Source: Halothiobacillus neapolitanus c2 (lineage in GTDB: Bacteria > Pseudomonadota > Gammaproteobacteria > Halothiobacillales > Halothiobacillaceae). From it: 64,000 nucleotides of DNA. Location: NCBI RefSeq assembly GCF_000024765.1, contig NC_013422.1, positions 2,065,501 through 2,129,500 of the forward strand. Direction: 5' to 3'. The position numbers and the translations under genes are program-made. The notes beneath the pieces were generated by a model, which saw only the letters and a list, made by a program, of their open reading frames with translations, had not been told where the DNA came from and did not search any database. Every line of letters starts with the position of its first letter. The first letter of the stretch is position 1. Positions 9,392-18,058 of this stretch are shown piece after piece.

Positions 9392-11581
9392 ATGAACAGC
9401 GTTATGGATGCAAAAACACTTTATCGACCACTGACCCGAGCCATTCGGCAATCCTTGGGCGTATTATCGATATCAATTCTTATTCCCGCCATTGGTTATG
9501 CAGGCGACATCAATACGATTAGTACCGACCGCACAGCGGATGGTTCTATTCAGGTGCACTTCAAACTTTCATCGCCGTTATCAGGAAGCCCAGACAACTT
9601 CCAGATTGACAACCCGGCTCGTGTCGCGATTGACCTGCCTGACACAACAAACAAAACAGGGGAACGGACTCAGAAGATAAATCTGGGCCCGGTGAAGTCC
9701 CTGATGATGGCCGAAGCCGGGGGTAAAACACGTGTTGTATTCAACCTCACCCAAGCCACCCCTTACGCGATTAACCCGCAAGGCAACGAATTAACCGTTA
9801 CCTTCAAACCCGCCGCAACAAGCAACACGACAGCAACTGGATTGGCGGTCAGCACCATGGCTGACAATAATCCTGCTACCGCGATGGACCGTGGGCAAAG
9901 CATTGATTTCCGCCGTTCAGCTGATGGTGCCGGTCGACTGCTCATCCAGACCTCCGGCCCGAATGCGCCCATGAAAATGCGCAGCGAAGGCAGCAATATC
10001 ATCATTGATCTGCCGAACACTCGTGTCGAGTCCGGTCGTTTTGGCGTAAAAGACTTTGCCACCCCAGTGGAATCTGTAGATGTCCGTCCAATGGGAAGCG
10101 GTAGTCGCATTACTCTGAAAACCCGCAACGCAGGCGAGCACATGGCTTATCAGACGGATAACCGTCTGGTCGTTGAAGTCAAGCCCGTACCTAAAGCTGA
10201 AGGCGCACAGAATGTCGGCGAGAAAAAATACACCGGTGAACGCCTGACGCTCAAATTCCAAGACATTCAGATTCGCCCACTGCTGCAACTCATTGCTGAC
10301 TTTACTGGCAACAACATTGTCGTCAGTGATGACGTGAAAGGTTCTATCAGTTTGCGTCTCGAAAATGTCCCTTGGGATCAGGCACTCGACCTGATCCTGA
10401 CGACCAAAGGCTTGTCCATGCGCAAAAATGGCAATGTCATGTATGTAGCGCCAACAGCAGACATTGTGGCGCGCGACAAAGCTGAAATTGAGGCGCGTCA
10501 ACAATCTCAACAACTCGCACCTCTTTCAACAGATATCATCCAGATCAACTACGCAAAGGCAGATGATATCTACAAGCTACTTGAATCAGCCTCCAAAACG
10601 GGCAAAACATCTGCGGATGGCAAAGGTGGTGATACAGCGCAACGTTTCATCAGTGACCGAGGTAGCGTTACAGTCGACCCTCGCTCCAATAGCCTGATTG
10701 TCACCGATACCGCCAGTGCGCTTGACCGCATCCGCGATCTCATCCACAAACTCGACAAACCCGTCAAGCAAGTTCTGATTGAAACCCGCATCGTCATTGC
10801 GACCGATAACTTTGCCCGTCAACTGGGTGTTCGCTGGGGTGTGCAGGCCGGGTTCAACCGGGGCAACAGTACTTTTGGTTTAGGATCTACAGCACCCTTA
10901 GTCGCATCAGGAACAAGTTTGCCGACAGCGGGAGCATCTACGGGTACGGTTGGCACAGCGCCCACTGACTGGATGGTTAATACCCCAATCAGTGGCACCC
11001 CTGCCGGCAGTTTAGGTCTCGCCATTCTGGGTTCTAACGTGCTGCTTGATCTGGAGCTCTCTGCACTTCAATCCGAGGGCACCGGTGAAATCGTCTCCAG
11101 CCCGAAAGTGATAACCACCAATGGTCATACGGCCTTGATTTCTCAAGGGACCGAGATTCCGTACATTGCGACTCAAACGGCCGGTGGTGTGGCCAGTAAC
11201 ACGGTCAGCTTCAAGAAAGCCGTCCTCTCAACAGAGGTCACTCCGCAAATTACTCCGAACAACAATATCATCATGGATATTGACGTTAAAAAGGATGAGC
11301 CGGATTATACCAATCTGCTGCCTGGGACAACCAATCCGCCAATCAATACGCGTGAGGTCAAAACCAAGGTCGAAGTTAAAAATGGCGAGACCGTTGTACT
11401 TGGTGGCATCTATCAGTTTGAAAACAACAACTCGATTAACAAGGTGCCTTTCTTTGGAGACTTACCAGGCATAGGTAACCTCTTCAAAAATAAAGAAGTA
11501 AAAAACCAACGTCTTGAATTGCTTATTTTCGTCACACCGAAAATCATCAACAGCGACCAATCACTGGTAAACAACGACTAA
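9392..11581 (+). CDS. pilQ: Type IV pilus outer-membrane secretin PilQ
   Basis: 729 aa. An N-terminal signal region (about residues 20-36) precedes two AMIN-type segments (about 40-125 and 165-265) that bind peptidoglycan in the family. A secretin N0 domain starts near TLKFQDIQIRPLLQLIADF (about 285), followed by N1 and the C-terminal secretin domain with VEVKNGETVVLGG and the closing VPFFGDLPGIGNLFK. Multimers form the gated outer-membrane pore through which the pilus passes. The gene ends the pilMNOPQ operon and is followed by a strong terminator. The repeat-rich Gly/Ser/Thr segment near residues 490-535 is a variable loop. Confidence 0.96.
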   Translation: MNSVMDAKTLYRPLTRAIRQSLGVLSISILIPAIGYAGDINTISTDRTADGSIQVHFKLSSPLSGSPDNFQIDNPARVAIDLPDTTNKTGERTQKINLGPVKSLMMAEAGGKTRVVFNLTQATPYAINPQGNELTVTFKPAATSNTTATGLAVSTMADNNPATAMDRGQSIDFRRSADGAGRLLIQTSGPNAPMKMRSEGSNIIIDLPNTRVESGRFGVKDFATPVESVDVRPMGSGSRITLKTRNAGEHMAYQTDNRLVVEVKPVPKAEGAQNVGEKKYTGERLTLKFQDIQIRPLLQLIADFTGNNIVVSDDVKGSISLRLENVPWDQALDLILTTKGLSMRKNGNVMYVAPTADIVARDKAEIEARQQSQQLAPLSTDIIQINYAKADDIYKLLESASKTGKTSADGKGGDTAQRFISDRGSVTVDPRSNSLIVTDTASALDRIRDLIHKLDKPVKQVLIETRIVIATDNFARQLGVRWGVQAGFNRGNSTFGLGSTAPLVASGTSLPTAGASTGTVGTAPTDWMVNTPISGTPAGSLGLAILGSNVLLDLELSALQSEGTGEIVSSPKVITTNGHTALISQGTEIPYIATQTAGGVASNTVSFKKAVLSTEVTPQITPNNNIIMDIDVKKDEPDYTNLLPGTTNPPINTREVKTKVEVKNGETVVLGGIYQFENNNSINKVPFFGDLPGIGNLFKNKEVKNQRLELLIFVTPKIINSDQSLVNND

Positions 11582-11605
11582 GCCCCAACGGGTTTCACTC
11601 GAAGC

Positions 11606-11632
11606 AAACCCCGCCCATGCGGGGTTTTTCAT
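11606..11632 (+). terminator. Intrinsic terminator after pilQ
   Basis: The arms AAACCCCGC and GCGGGGTTT form a perfect 9-bp stem around a CCAT loop, 25 bases after the pilQ stop, followed by more T residues. It separates pilMNOPQ from aroK, which starts 20 bases later, so aroK probably has its own promoter or depends on read-through. Confidence 0.85.
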
Positions 11633-11652
11633 TTCTCACTTAAAATAACCAA

Positions 11653-12156
11653 ATGAACAATATTATTCTCATCGGCCCCATGGGGGCAGGCAAAAGTACG
11701 ATTGGTAAACTGCTAGCCCACAGCATGAATTTGCCTTTCTTTGACTCAGATAAGGAAATCGAGCATCGAACGGGCGCAACCATTCCTTTGATATTCGAGA
11801 TTGAGGGCGAGTCAGGATTTCGGGATCGGGAAGTTGCGGTTATCGATGAACTCACGCAAACCTCCGGATGGGTTCTGGCTACGGGAGGCGGAGCGATTTT
11901 GCGTCCGGAGAATCGGGCAGTATTTACCGAGCGCGGCTTCGTGGTTTATCTACACGCTACCGTTCAGCAACAGGCGGAACGTACCGCAATGGATACCCAG
12001 CGACCGCTGCTTCAGACAAAAGACAGAGTGGGCAAATTGAACGAACTGATGACGAAGCGCGAGCCGCTCTACCGCGAGGCTGCCGATCTTATTATCGAAA
12101 CAGCGGGGAAATCACCGAAGTTGGTTGTGGACTTGATACGGCAATATCTGGACTGA
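11653..12156 (+). CDS. aroK: Shikimate kinase
   Basis: 167 aa, slightly short but complete. The Walker A loop GPMGAGKST is at residues 8-16, the shikimate-binding FRDRE near 56-60 and the GGGA loop near 78-81. It phosphorylates shikimate at the 3-hydroxyl in aromatic amino-acid synthesis. In gammaproteobacteria pilQ-aroK is normally followed directly by aroB (3-dehydroquinate synthase). Here aroB is missing and an insertion sequence lies 135 bases downstream, so the operon appears to have been broken. Confidence 0.95.
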   Translation: MNNIILIGPMGAGKSTIGKLLAHSMNLPFFDSDKEIEHRTGATIPLIFEIEGESGFRDREVAVIDELTQTSGWVLATGGGAILRPENRAVFTERGFVVYLHATVQQQAERTAMDTQRPLLQTKDRVGKLNELMTKREPLYREAADLIIETAGKSPKLVVDLIRQYLD

Positions 12157-12203
12157 ATGCGCCATTGGTGGCGACAGGGTTCAACAAAGAGAGAGGACGT
12201 CTA

Positions 12204-12291
12204 GTGACAAATTCTCAATGCAAAAGCAAACAACTCCGTCGGACCAGTCGTGACTGGTGGGGAGGCCACAAACAGCGCGCCGCTCACTACG
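12204..12291 (+). pseudogene. Truncated reading frame cut off by the insertion sequence
   Basis: A GTG at 12204 has a good ribosome site (GAGAGAGGA) about 7 bases upstream and opens a basic frame that begins MTNSQCKSKQLRRTSRDWW when GTG is read as Met. It runs without a stop to the left end of the IS at 12292 and would then continue about 30 codons into IS sequence. It is the sort of start seen at a real gene interrupted by insertion, but 29 codons are too few to recognise. It is not the start of a typical AroB. Confidence 0.3.
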
Positions 12292-12308
12292 GGGCACCTC
12301 GAAAAACC
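12292..12308 (+). repeat. Left inverted repeat of the IS5-family element
   Basis: 17-bp terminal repeat, one mismatch (A for T at position 13) against the right end. It shares the core CACCTCGAA with an end of the MITE at 61308-61416. Confidence 0.8.
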
Positions 12309-12366
12309 TCAGTCATGCAATTTTGGGTAAAATTCTCCCATGTGATTGTTTGCGGAGCCGACTGGG

Positions 12367-13404
12367 ATGAAAAAGCGTAGTGCCATTAAGACGGACCTGT
12401 TTGCTGATACCCATCACCGAGATAAGCTTGACACGTTGGGCGACCCCTTGGCAGAAATCGAAGCCTGCATCGACTTTGCCGCCCTGGCGGCAGAAGTCGA
12501 TCGCATTGCGCCGCGGCCCGTCAGTGTTCAAGGCGGTCGTCCGCCGTACCCGACCGAGACCATGGTGCGCATTCTGGTCTTGAAACGCCTGTACAACCTG
12601 TCCGACGAACAGATGGAATACCAACTGCTTGACCGCATGAGCTACAAGCGCTTCTGTGGTCTGTCCCAGGCAACCAACATCCCTGATCGCACCACCGTGT
12701 GGACCTTCGAGAACCGGATCGGCGAAGTCGGAGCCCAGGTCATCTTTGATGGCGTCACCACACAACTCTTGAAGAAGGGCTTTATCGCCCGTGGTGGCCA
12801 GATCATTGATGCTACGCTGGTGCCAGCGCCGAAGCAGTCTTTTTCCAAGGAAGACAAGGAACAGCTCAAAGCGGATGCGATGCCGGCCGACTGGCAACCG
12901 GGCAAGCGCCGTCAAAAAGACCTGGATGCGACCTGGACCAAAAAGCATGGCAAGAGCCAGCACGGCTACAAGCTTTCAGTGAATGTTGACAAGAAGCACA
13001 AGTTCATCCGCAAAATCGTGACGGACACGGCCAGTACCCACGACAGTCAGCATTTCGATGCAGTGATCGATCCGGCCAATACGAGTCGGGATGTCTACGC
13101 TGATCGGGGTTATCCGTCCGAAGAACGCGAACAATGGCTCAAGGCAAATGGATACCGGAACCGGATTCAGCGTAAGGGCAAACGGAACAAGCCGTTATCC
13201 GAAGCTCAACAGGGACGCAACCATCGCATCGCCAAAACACGCGCCAGGGTCGAGCATGTGTTCGGTGCCATTGAGCAGATGGGGGGCAAGCTGCTGCGCA
13301 CCATTGGTCAGGCGCGGGCAAACTTTGCGATGACAATGATGGCGGCCTGCTACAACCTGAAGCGGCTGGCGTATTTCCAGCGAGTGGGCATCACGGCTTT
13401 CTGA
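12367..13404 (+). CDS. IS5-family transposase (DDE type)
   Basis: 345 aa from the ATG at 12367; a TTG seven codons earlier is less likely. The N-terminal DUF772-like domain (about residues 55-130, YPTETMVRILVLKRLYNLSD) is typical of IS5 transposases. The catalytic triad appears as Asp148 (IIDATLVPAP), Asp246 (YADRGYPSE) and Glu296 (ARVEHVFGAIEQ). The frame is intact, so the enzyme may be active. It cuts and rejoins DNA at the 17-bp terminal repeats. Its closest look is to the IS1478-like part of IS5, but I cannot name the exact element. Confidence 0.93.
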   Translation: MKKRSAIKTDLFADTHHRDKLDTLGDPLAEIEACIDFAALAAEVDRIAPRPVSVQGGRPPYPTETMVRILVLKRLYNLSDEQMEYQLLDRMSYKRFCGLSQATNIPDRTTVWTFENRIGEVGAQVIFDGVTTQLLKKGFIARGGQIIDATLVPAPKQSFSKEDKEQLKADAMPADWQPGKRRQKDLDATWTKKHGKSQHGYKLSVNVDKKHKFIRKIVTDTASTHDSQHFDAVIDPANTSRDVYADRGYPSEEREQWLKANGYRNRIQRKGKRNKPLSEAQQGRNHRIAKTRARVEHVFGAIEQMGGKLLRTIGQARANFAMTMMAACYNLKRLAYFQRVGITAF

Positions 13405-13551
13405 CGCCAGAAATGGTTAGAATAGCCGATACCCGAGGCGATTCGAGGTAAAAACGGGGCGGCATCGTCGGAAAAGCGGTGTTTTGCCTGAGAGATTGAA
13501 CAGAATTCGGTCGCTGTCATCATTGCGCGCCGGGATTCATTGAAAACCTCG

Positions 13552-13568
13552 GGTTATTCGAGGTGCCC
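13552..13568 (-). repeat. Right inverted repeat of the IS5-family element
   Basis: Complement of the left repeat with one mismatch in 17. The bases just after it, 13571-13627, include an open frame ending VADGPLYEAGLPK and TGA, which could be the tail of an interrupted gene but is too short to prove. Confidence 0.8.
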
Positions 13569-13676
13569 TTCAGTATATCTCCATAGTAGCCGACGGTCCT
13601 CTCTATGAGGCCGGTTTACCTAAATGATTCCTTCAGGTCTTAAATTATTACCCACCTAAGCTAATTTTGCAGCGAT

Positions 13677-13710
13677 AAAAAAACCGCCTCTCGAAATGAG
13701 TGGCGGTTTT
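13677..13710 (-). terminator. Intrinsic terminator of rpoS
   Basis: Read on the minus strand: AAAACCGCC, a short TCA-rich loop arm and GGCGGTTTTTTT, giving a GC-rich stem followed by seven T residues, 66 bases after the rpoS stop. The plus-strand reading also ends in TTTT, so it may work in both directions and shield rpoS from IS transcription. Confidence 0.8.
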
Positions 13711-13775
13711 CCTCTGAATAACTCGGATTATACCAAATCTTGTGCGCCGACTAACTCAACGCCGCAGAAGACAGA

Positions 13776-14807
13776 TCAGTCGGGAAAAATAACTTCGGCG
13801 GTAACACCAGCCTTTTTAGCCAGTGATTTCAATCGCCGCACTGCTTCCAACTGAATTTGCCGAACGCGTTCGCGTGTTACGCCCAAATGGTTGCCCACTT
13901 CTTCGAGTGTATGCGTTTCGTACCCGCGCAATCCATACCGACGCACCAATACTTCTCGCTGCTTGCTCTCAAGCTGGGCGATGAGTTGATCGAGAAATCC
14001 ATGAACGCCAGCATCCTGCAATAGTTCATCTGGCTGGTTGCTTTCCTGATCGGGTATCAGGTCCAGCAACGAGAATTCCCCATCGCCTTTCAGCGGGCTA
14101 TCGAACGAGGACTGCCGCTCGTTGAATGCCATGATTTTTAGCACTTCATTTACGGGTCGGTCCAGGTGATCAGCGATTTGTTCAGCGGTCACTTCGGCAT
14201 TCTGGTTTTGCGCAATCTTTCTGGCCGCTCGGTTAAAAGTATGCACTTCCTTGACGACATGCACTGGCAAACGAACGGTTCTGGATTGATTCATCAAACC
14301 GCGTTCGATCGTCTGCCGAATCCACCACGTGGCATAGGTGGAAAAACGAAATCCGCGCTCGGGATCGAACTTTTCGACCGCTCTCATCAAACCGATGTTT
14401 CCTTCCTCGATCAAATCAAGCAAATCGAGGCCTCGATTCATGTAACGTCGCGCAATCTTGATCACCAGGCGCAAATTGCAGACGATCATTTTTTGTCGTG
14501 CGGATTCATCACCGCTTTGCGCTCGCCGTGAATAAATCACCTCTTCTTCCGCCGTCAGCAAGCGCTCGGTTTCAACATCACGAAGATACAAGCGAACAGG
14601 ATCAACCGACTCAGAATCGCTGGCACTAAAGGTCGTTGTCAGTTCTTCCTCATTTTTCTCCGGAGAGTCAATATCGTCGTCCAACTCGACATCATCCACA
14701 GCAAGCAGTTCTTCTTCGTCCACAGGATCAGGTGCTATCCGTTGACGTGTTGAAATCTGAACGCCGTCGCTGCCGACAGACTTTTTGTATTGCGTCACAC
14801 TACCCAT
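13776..14807 (-). CDS. rpoS: RNA polymerase sigma factor RpoS (sigma-38)
   Basis: 343 aa from the ATG at 14807, chosen because GAGGTG lies 8 bases upstream and the protein then begins with an acidic variable N-terminus; 43 further in-frame codons upstream look unlike a sigma factor. Region 1.2 ([22 protein letters not shown]), region 2 ([28 protein letters not shown]) and region 4 ([20 protein letters not shown]) are clear. Replacement of GNRG-type sequence by [15 protein letters not shown] fits RpoS rather than RpoD, and region 1.1 is absent. It directs general stress and stationary-phase transcription. nlpD and pcm, its usual upstream neighbours, are not present; an ATP-grasp gene is divergent instead. 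Confidence 0.92.
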   Translation of the reverse strand: MGSVTQYKKSVGSDGVQISTRQRIAPDPVDEEELLAVDDVELDDDIDSPEKNEEELTTTFSASDSESVDPVRLYLRDVETERLLTAEEEVIYSRRAQSGDESARQKMIVCNLRLVIKIARRYMNRGLDLLDLIEEGNIGLMRAVEKFDPERGFRFSTYATWWIRQTIERGLMNQSRTVRLPVHVVKEVHTFNRAARKIAQNQNAEVTAEQIADHLDRPVNEVLKIMAFNERQSSFDSPLKGDGEFSLLDLIPDQESNQPDELLQDAGVHGFLDQLIAQLESKQREVLVRRYGLRGYETHTLEEVGNHLGVTRERVRQIQLEAVRRLKSLAKKAGVTAEVIFPD

Positions 14808-15169
14808 GGATGGCACCTCGCATATAAGAAAACCCGAGTCAATTAGTTGTATAACTTTTGCATAGGAAAACAGCTTATTCAAGAGAAATAATTCAAAAGA
14901 ACAGCGGAATCTTGATAACAACCTAACCGAATGCACAAGTTATGCACATTAAACAACCCTCAAGAGAGAAAGTTCCACCCTTATACAAATAAAATGATCG
15001 CCGAGACACCGTGTCATCTGGGCACCCTCTCGATCCTCTGGAAAACAAGCAATCTTCACATCAACCACAGTCCGAACTCTCACAAAAGGTTATCCTCTCT
15101 GGCTGCATAACCTACTGCCCCGCAAGAACCAAATCCGCCTTCGATATTTTGCTTGGTGGATAGAGTGAG
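14808..15169. other. Divergent intergenic region, rpoS and the ATP-grasp gene
   Basis: AT-rich spacer of 362 bases that must hold the promoters of rpoS (minus) and probably of the plus-strand ATP-grasp gene. I see no confident -35/-10 pair. One TTATGCACA at 14940-14948 matches the DnaA-box consensus, but it is single. No small gene or stable hairpin stands out. Confidence 0.4.
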
Positions 15170-16411
15170 TTGAATGAGAATGAAGACATGACTGAAGAAG
15201 ACCACGTGGACATTCCCTCCACCCCTTTCTTGGGGTTGGCTCCCTTTCTGAGAGCCAGCATCGAAGGGCAGGATTTGCAGGCATTTGCCAGAGCGGCTCT
15301 AGGCAACCTGAACCAATTCCCGCAGGATGCAAACCTCTGGATGAACCTGTCCACTTTGATGTTCAGTCTGGGGCAACGTGAATCCGCATTTGCCACGCTG
15401 AATCAGGGATTATCGCTACAACGCAGCTTTGAGATTCCTGCATTGGCGCAGCCGAGCAGCTTCAGCGTTCTTATGCTGATGGTTCCGGGTGACATCGCGG
15501 CCAATACACCGCTGGATTGCTTGCTCGAAGGCAGTGATATTGATCTGATTTGCCACTACTGCGCACTCGACGCGCTCCTACCCGACCCGTTACCGGCTCA
15601 TGATGCTGTTTTCGTTGCGATAGGCGATGCCCCACAGCACCGCGCACTTCTGACCGAACTGGCCGCCGCGCTCCAAGCTTGGCCCGTGCGCGTGTTGAAT
15701 TCCCCGCAAGCCATCCCGAATACCCAACGGGACACGGCCTGCCAGATACTGCAGGACATCCCGGGCTTACTCATACCGACGACGTACCGCACGTCCCGAG
15801 CACAACTGACAGCCATTGCCGAAACCTCACACACCCTATCGGTCATTGCCGCTGGCCTCGACTTCCCGCTGATCGTGCGCCCGCTCGACTCCCACGCCGG
15901 TCGTGATCTTGAACGCGTGGCAGATAGAGCTGCATTACAGCGCTATCTGGATCAAGTTTCCTCAACAGAGTTCTTCATCGCGCCCTTCATCGACTACAGC
16001 GGATCCGATGGCCTGTTTCGCAAGTTCCGCATCGCACTGGTCGATGGAAAACCCTTTGCCGTTCACATGGCTGTTTCCGCGCACTGGATGATCCATTACG
16101 TCAACGCGGGCATGTATGAAGATGCGGAAAAACGGCAGGAAGAAGCACGCTTCATGATCAATTTTGACGCATTCATCGCCCGACATGGCCAGGCGCTCGA
16201 CATGATCGCGGAACGAATGGGGTTGGACTATGTCTTGTTTGACGGCGCCGAAACGCAAGCAGGAGATCTGCTTATTTTCGAAATCGATCATGTGATGGTC
16301 GTGCACGCCATGGACCCGGTTGAGTTGTTCCCTTATAAACGAGAGCCGATCCAGCAAATTCAGACCGCCTTTCGTCAGTTATTGGCAACATCCACCGCTG
16401 AAACGGGATAA
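15170..16411 (+). CDS. TPR-like/ATP-grasp protein of unknown substrate
   Basis: 413 aa if TTG at 15170 is used, 407 aa from ATG at 15188, which has GAGAATGAAG just upstream. Residues about 25-95 look like helical repeats (ARAALGNLNQFPQDANLWMNLSTLMFSLGQ...). Residues about 95-190 form an alpha/beta domain, and the rest is ATP-grasp: FPLIVRPLDSHAG (about 226), FIAPFIDYSGSDGLFRKFRI, DGKPFAVHMAVSAHW and DLLIFEIDHVMVVH. The usual ATP-binding Lys is Arg here, and the final metal-site Asn is replaced, so the chemistry may differ. The fold joins a carboxylate to an amine in known members such as RimK. It lies just upstream of serC, 4 bases apart, so the two are likely co-transcribed. Substrate unknown. 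Confidence 0.72.
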   Translation: MNENEDMTEEDHVDIPSTPFLGLAPFLRASIEGQDLQAFARAALGNLNQFPQDANLWMNLSTLMFSLGQRESAFATLNQGLSLQRSFEIPALAQPSSFSVLMLMVPGDIAANTPLDCLLEGSDIDLICHYCALDALLPDPLPAHDAVFVAIGDAPQHRALLTELAAALQAWPVRVLNSPQAIPNTQRDTACQILQDIPGLLIPTTYRTSRAQLTAIAETSHTLSVIAAGLDFPLIVRPLDSHAGRDLERVADRAALQRYLDQVSSTEFFIAPFIDYSGSDGLFRKFRIALVDGKPFAVHMAVSAHWMIHYVNAGMYEDAEKRQEEARFMINFDAFIARHGQALDMIAERMGLDYVLFDGAETQAGDLLIFEIDHVMVVHAMDPVELFPYKREPIQQIQTAFRQLLATSTAETG

Positions 16412-16415
16412 ACCG

Positions 16416-17531
16416 ATGCCTTTGCAGCAAAATTTGAATAACGGCCTGAATTTCTCCGGTGGGCCGGGCGCGCTACCCGCAGCCGTCCTCGCGCAGGTTC
16501 AGAAATCCATTATGTGCGTGCCTGAGGTTGGTCTTTCCATTCTTGGCATCAGTCATCGATCCGACTGGTTCTTAGGCGTTGTGACAGAGCTTGAAAACAA
16601 TATTCGACGCCTGCTGGGGCTCGATAAGTCCTACCACGTGCTGTTCCTGCAAGGCGGTGCGACCCAACAGTTTTCCATGGTACCCATGACCCTGCTGCAC
16701 GGAAAAAACAAACACCCGGAATATCTGCATACGGGTTACTGGAGCGGTAAAGTGCTGGGTGAAGCCCGCAAAGAAACCAACCCGCATGTCTTGTGGAGTG
16801 GAGAGTCAGATGGTTTCCACAGGCTTCCTGCCAATGACGAGCTGGATTTTTCCGCCGACGCACCCTACCTGCATTATGTCTCCAATGAGACGGTCGAAGG
16901 GTTGCAGTTTCATCGCGTTTTGGGGCGAGACGATGTGCCGCGTGTCTGCGACATGTCTTCTGATTTCTTGTCCAAACCTTGCGAAGCCGAGCGCTTTTCC
17001 ATCATCTATGCCCATGCGCAGAAGAATATCGGCCCGGCGGGTGTGACCGTCGTCCTGATTCGAGACGAATTGCTGCAGAACATGCCCGATAACCTTCCGG
17101 GTTGGCTGGACTATCGCAGCCATATCAAGGCTCATTCGAATTACAACACCCCGCCGGTTTTCGCCATCTACGTCGTCTTGCTCGTCACACGCTGGCTTTT
17201 GGACGACATCGGCGGGCTGAACGCCATGAACACACTCAATCAACGCAAAGCAGCCCTGCTTTATGAAGCACTCGATCAGAGCGACGGCTTTTATCTTGGG
17301 CGTGCAGCACGAACGGATCGTTCAGTGATGAATGCCGTGTTCAATCTCAAAACGCCGGAATTGGAGCAACGCTTCCTGTCTGCCAGCAGAGATGCCGGTT
17401 TCTCTGGCCTGTCCGGACATCGAGTCATTGGCGGGATTCGTGCGTCCATGTACAACGGGCTAGAACTCCAAGCCGTCGAGAAGCTGGTTGAGTTTATGTC
17501 GACTTTTCAGAAGAATGAGTCTTCGTCGTAA
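16416..17531 (+). CDS. serC: Phosphoserine aminotransferase
   Basis: 371 aa from ATG 16416, 4 bases after the ATP-grasp gene; an earlier frame start would only overlap that gene. The opening NFSGGPGALP is the family N-terminus, GGATQQFSMVPM binds PLP phosphate, and Lys203 in AHAQKNIGPAG is the PLP Schiff-base lysine. HRVIGGIRASMYNG near the C-terminus binds the substrate carboxylate. It converts 3-phosphohydroxypyruvate and glutamate to phosphoserine, and also serves pyridoxal phosphate synthesis. The usual partners pheA and aroA do not follow; a Nudix gene begins 53 bases on. Confidence 0.95.
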   Translation: MPLQQNLNNGLNFSGGPGALPAAVLAQVQKSIMCVPEVGLSILGISHRSDWFLGVVTELENNIRRLLGLDKSYHVLFLQGGATQQFSMVPMTLLHGKNKHPEYLHTGYWSGKVLGEARKETNPHVLWSGESDGFHRLPANDELDFSADAPYLHYVSNETVEGLQFHRVLGRDDVPRVCDMSSDFLSKPCEAERFSIIYAHAQKNIGPAGVTVVLIRDELLQNMPDNLPGWLDYRSHIKAHSNYNTPPVFAIYVVLLVTRWLLDDIGGLNAMNTLNQRKAALLYEALDQSDGFYLGRAARTDRSVMNAVFNLKTPELEQRFLSASRDAGFSGLSGHRVIGGIRASMYNGLELQAVEKLVEFMSTFQKNESSS

Positions 17532-17584
17532 CACTTATCGACCTCAGCACCCCGAGCTGGTCCGTCTGAGCGTATAATTTCGCT

Positions 17585-18058
17585 ATGAATCCCATCACCC
17601 ATCGCCCCCTGTCTGCCATTACCGTTGCTGGCATCATTTTTCGTGAGGAACGATTTCTGCTGGTAAAGGAATTGATTGACGGGCAAATCAAACTCAATCA
17701 GCCTGCCGGACACGTCGAACCGGGTGAAAGCCTTATCGAAGCCGTCAAACGGGAAGTTCTGGAAGAAACGCAACATCACTTCCACCCTGAGGCCTTATTG
17801 GGGGTTTATCACCATAATCCGGCTACGGGTCACAGAATCATGCGGGTAGCCATCATCGGCAGCGTCGACCCCTCACCCGATCTGTCTTTACCCCTGGATG
17901 CGACCATACAATCGATAGAATGGCTTACAAAAGAGGAAATCAGCGCAAGGCAGGCCGACCTTCGCTCGCCTTTCGTCCTGCGCTGCATCGAGGATTTCCA
18001 GCAGGGGCAATGCTTTGATCTTGCCGCGCTTCATTCCTTGACTGGAATAAAAACATGA
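17585..18058 (+). CDS. nudJ: Nudix hydrolase, NudJ-like phosphatase
   Basis: 157 aa. The Nudix box spans residues 42-64 (G5xE7xREVLEET pattern: [20 protein letters not shown]), the Mg-binding and catalytic core. The N-terminal beta strand [12 protein letters not shown] and the FLLVKE strand are typical. Members next to mnmA hydrolyse nucleoside tri- and diphosphates and the thiamine precursor HMP-PP. It ends inside the first codons of mnmA (ATGA overlap), the same nudJ-mnmA-hflD order as in enterobacteria. Confidence 0.88.
   Translation: MNPITHRPLSAITVAGIIFREERFLLVKELIDGQIKLNQPAGHVEPGESLIEAVKREVLEETQHHFHPEALLGVYHHNPATGHRIMRVAIIGSVDPSPDLSLPLDATIQSIEWLTKEEISARQADLRSPFVLRCIEDFQQGQCFDLAALHSLTGIKT

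Larger units (their letters stand above)
12292..13568 (+). mobile_element. IS5-family insertion sequence, about 1.28 kb
   Basis: Bounded by inverted repeats: GGGCACCTCGAAAAACC at 12292-12308 and its counterpart at 13552-13568, which read on the minus strand is GGGCACCTCGAATAACC (16 of 17 identical). Inside is a single intact transposase gene on the plus strand; about 165 bases lie between its stop and the right end. Flanks read ..CTCACTACG before and TTCAGTAT.. after, so I see no 4-bp target duplication, unlike a fresh IS5-type insertion. The element lies between aroK and rpoS. Confidence 0.85.

Noticed and set aside
11653-12156. Shikimate kinase frame being truncated by the IS
   Set aside because: The kinase has its normal end and stop 135 bases before the IS; only the downstream frame is cut.
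13776-14936. Longer RpoS start 43 codons upstream
   Set aside because: The added residues do not resemble a sigma factor and the downstream ATG has the better ribosome site.
14940-14948. TTATGCACA, a match to the DnaA-box consensus, upstream of rpoS
   Set aside because: A single box without a cluster, AT-rich unwinding element, dnaA, dnaN or gidA nearby; not an origin.
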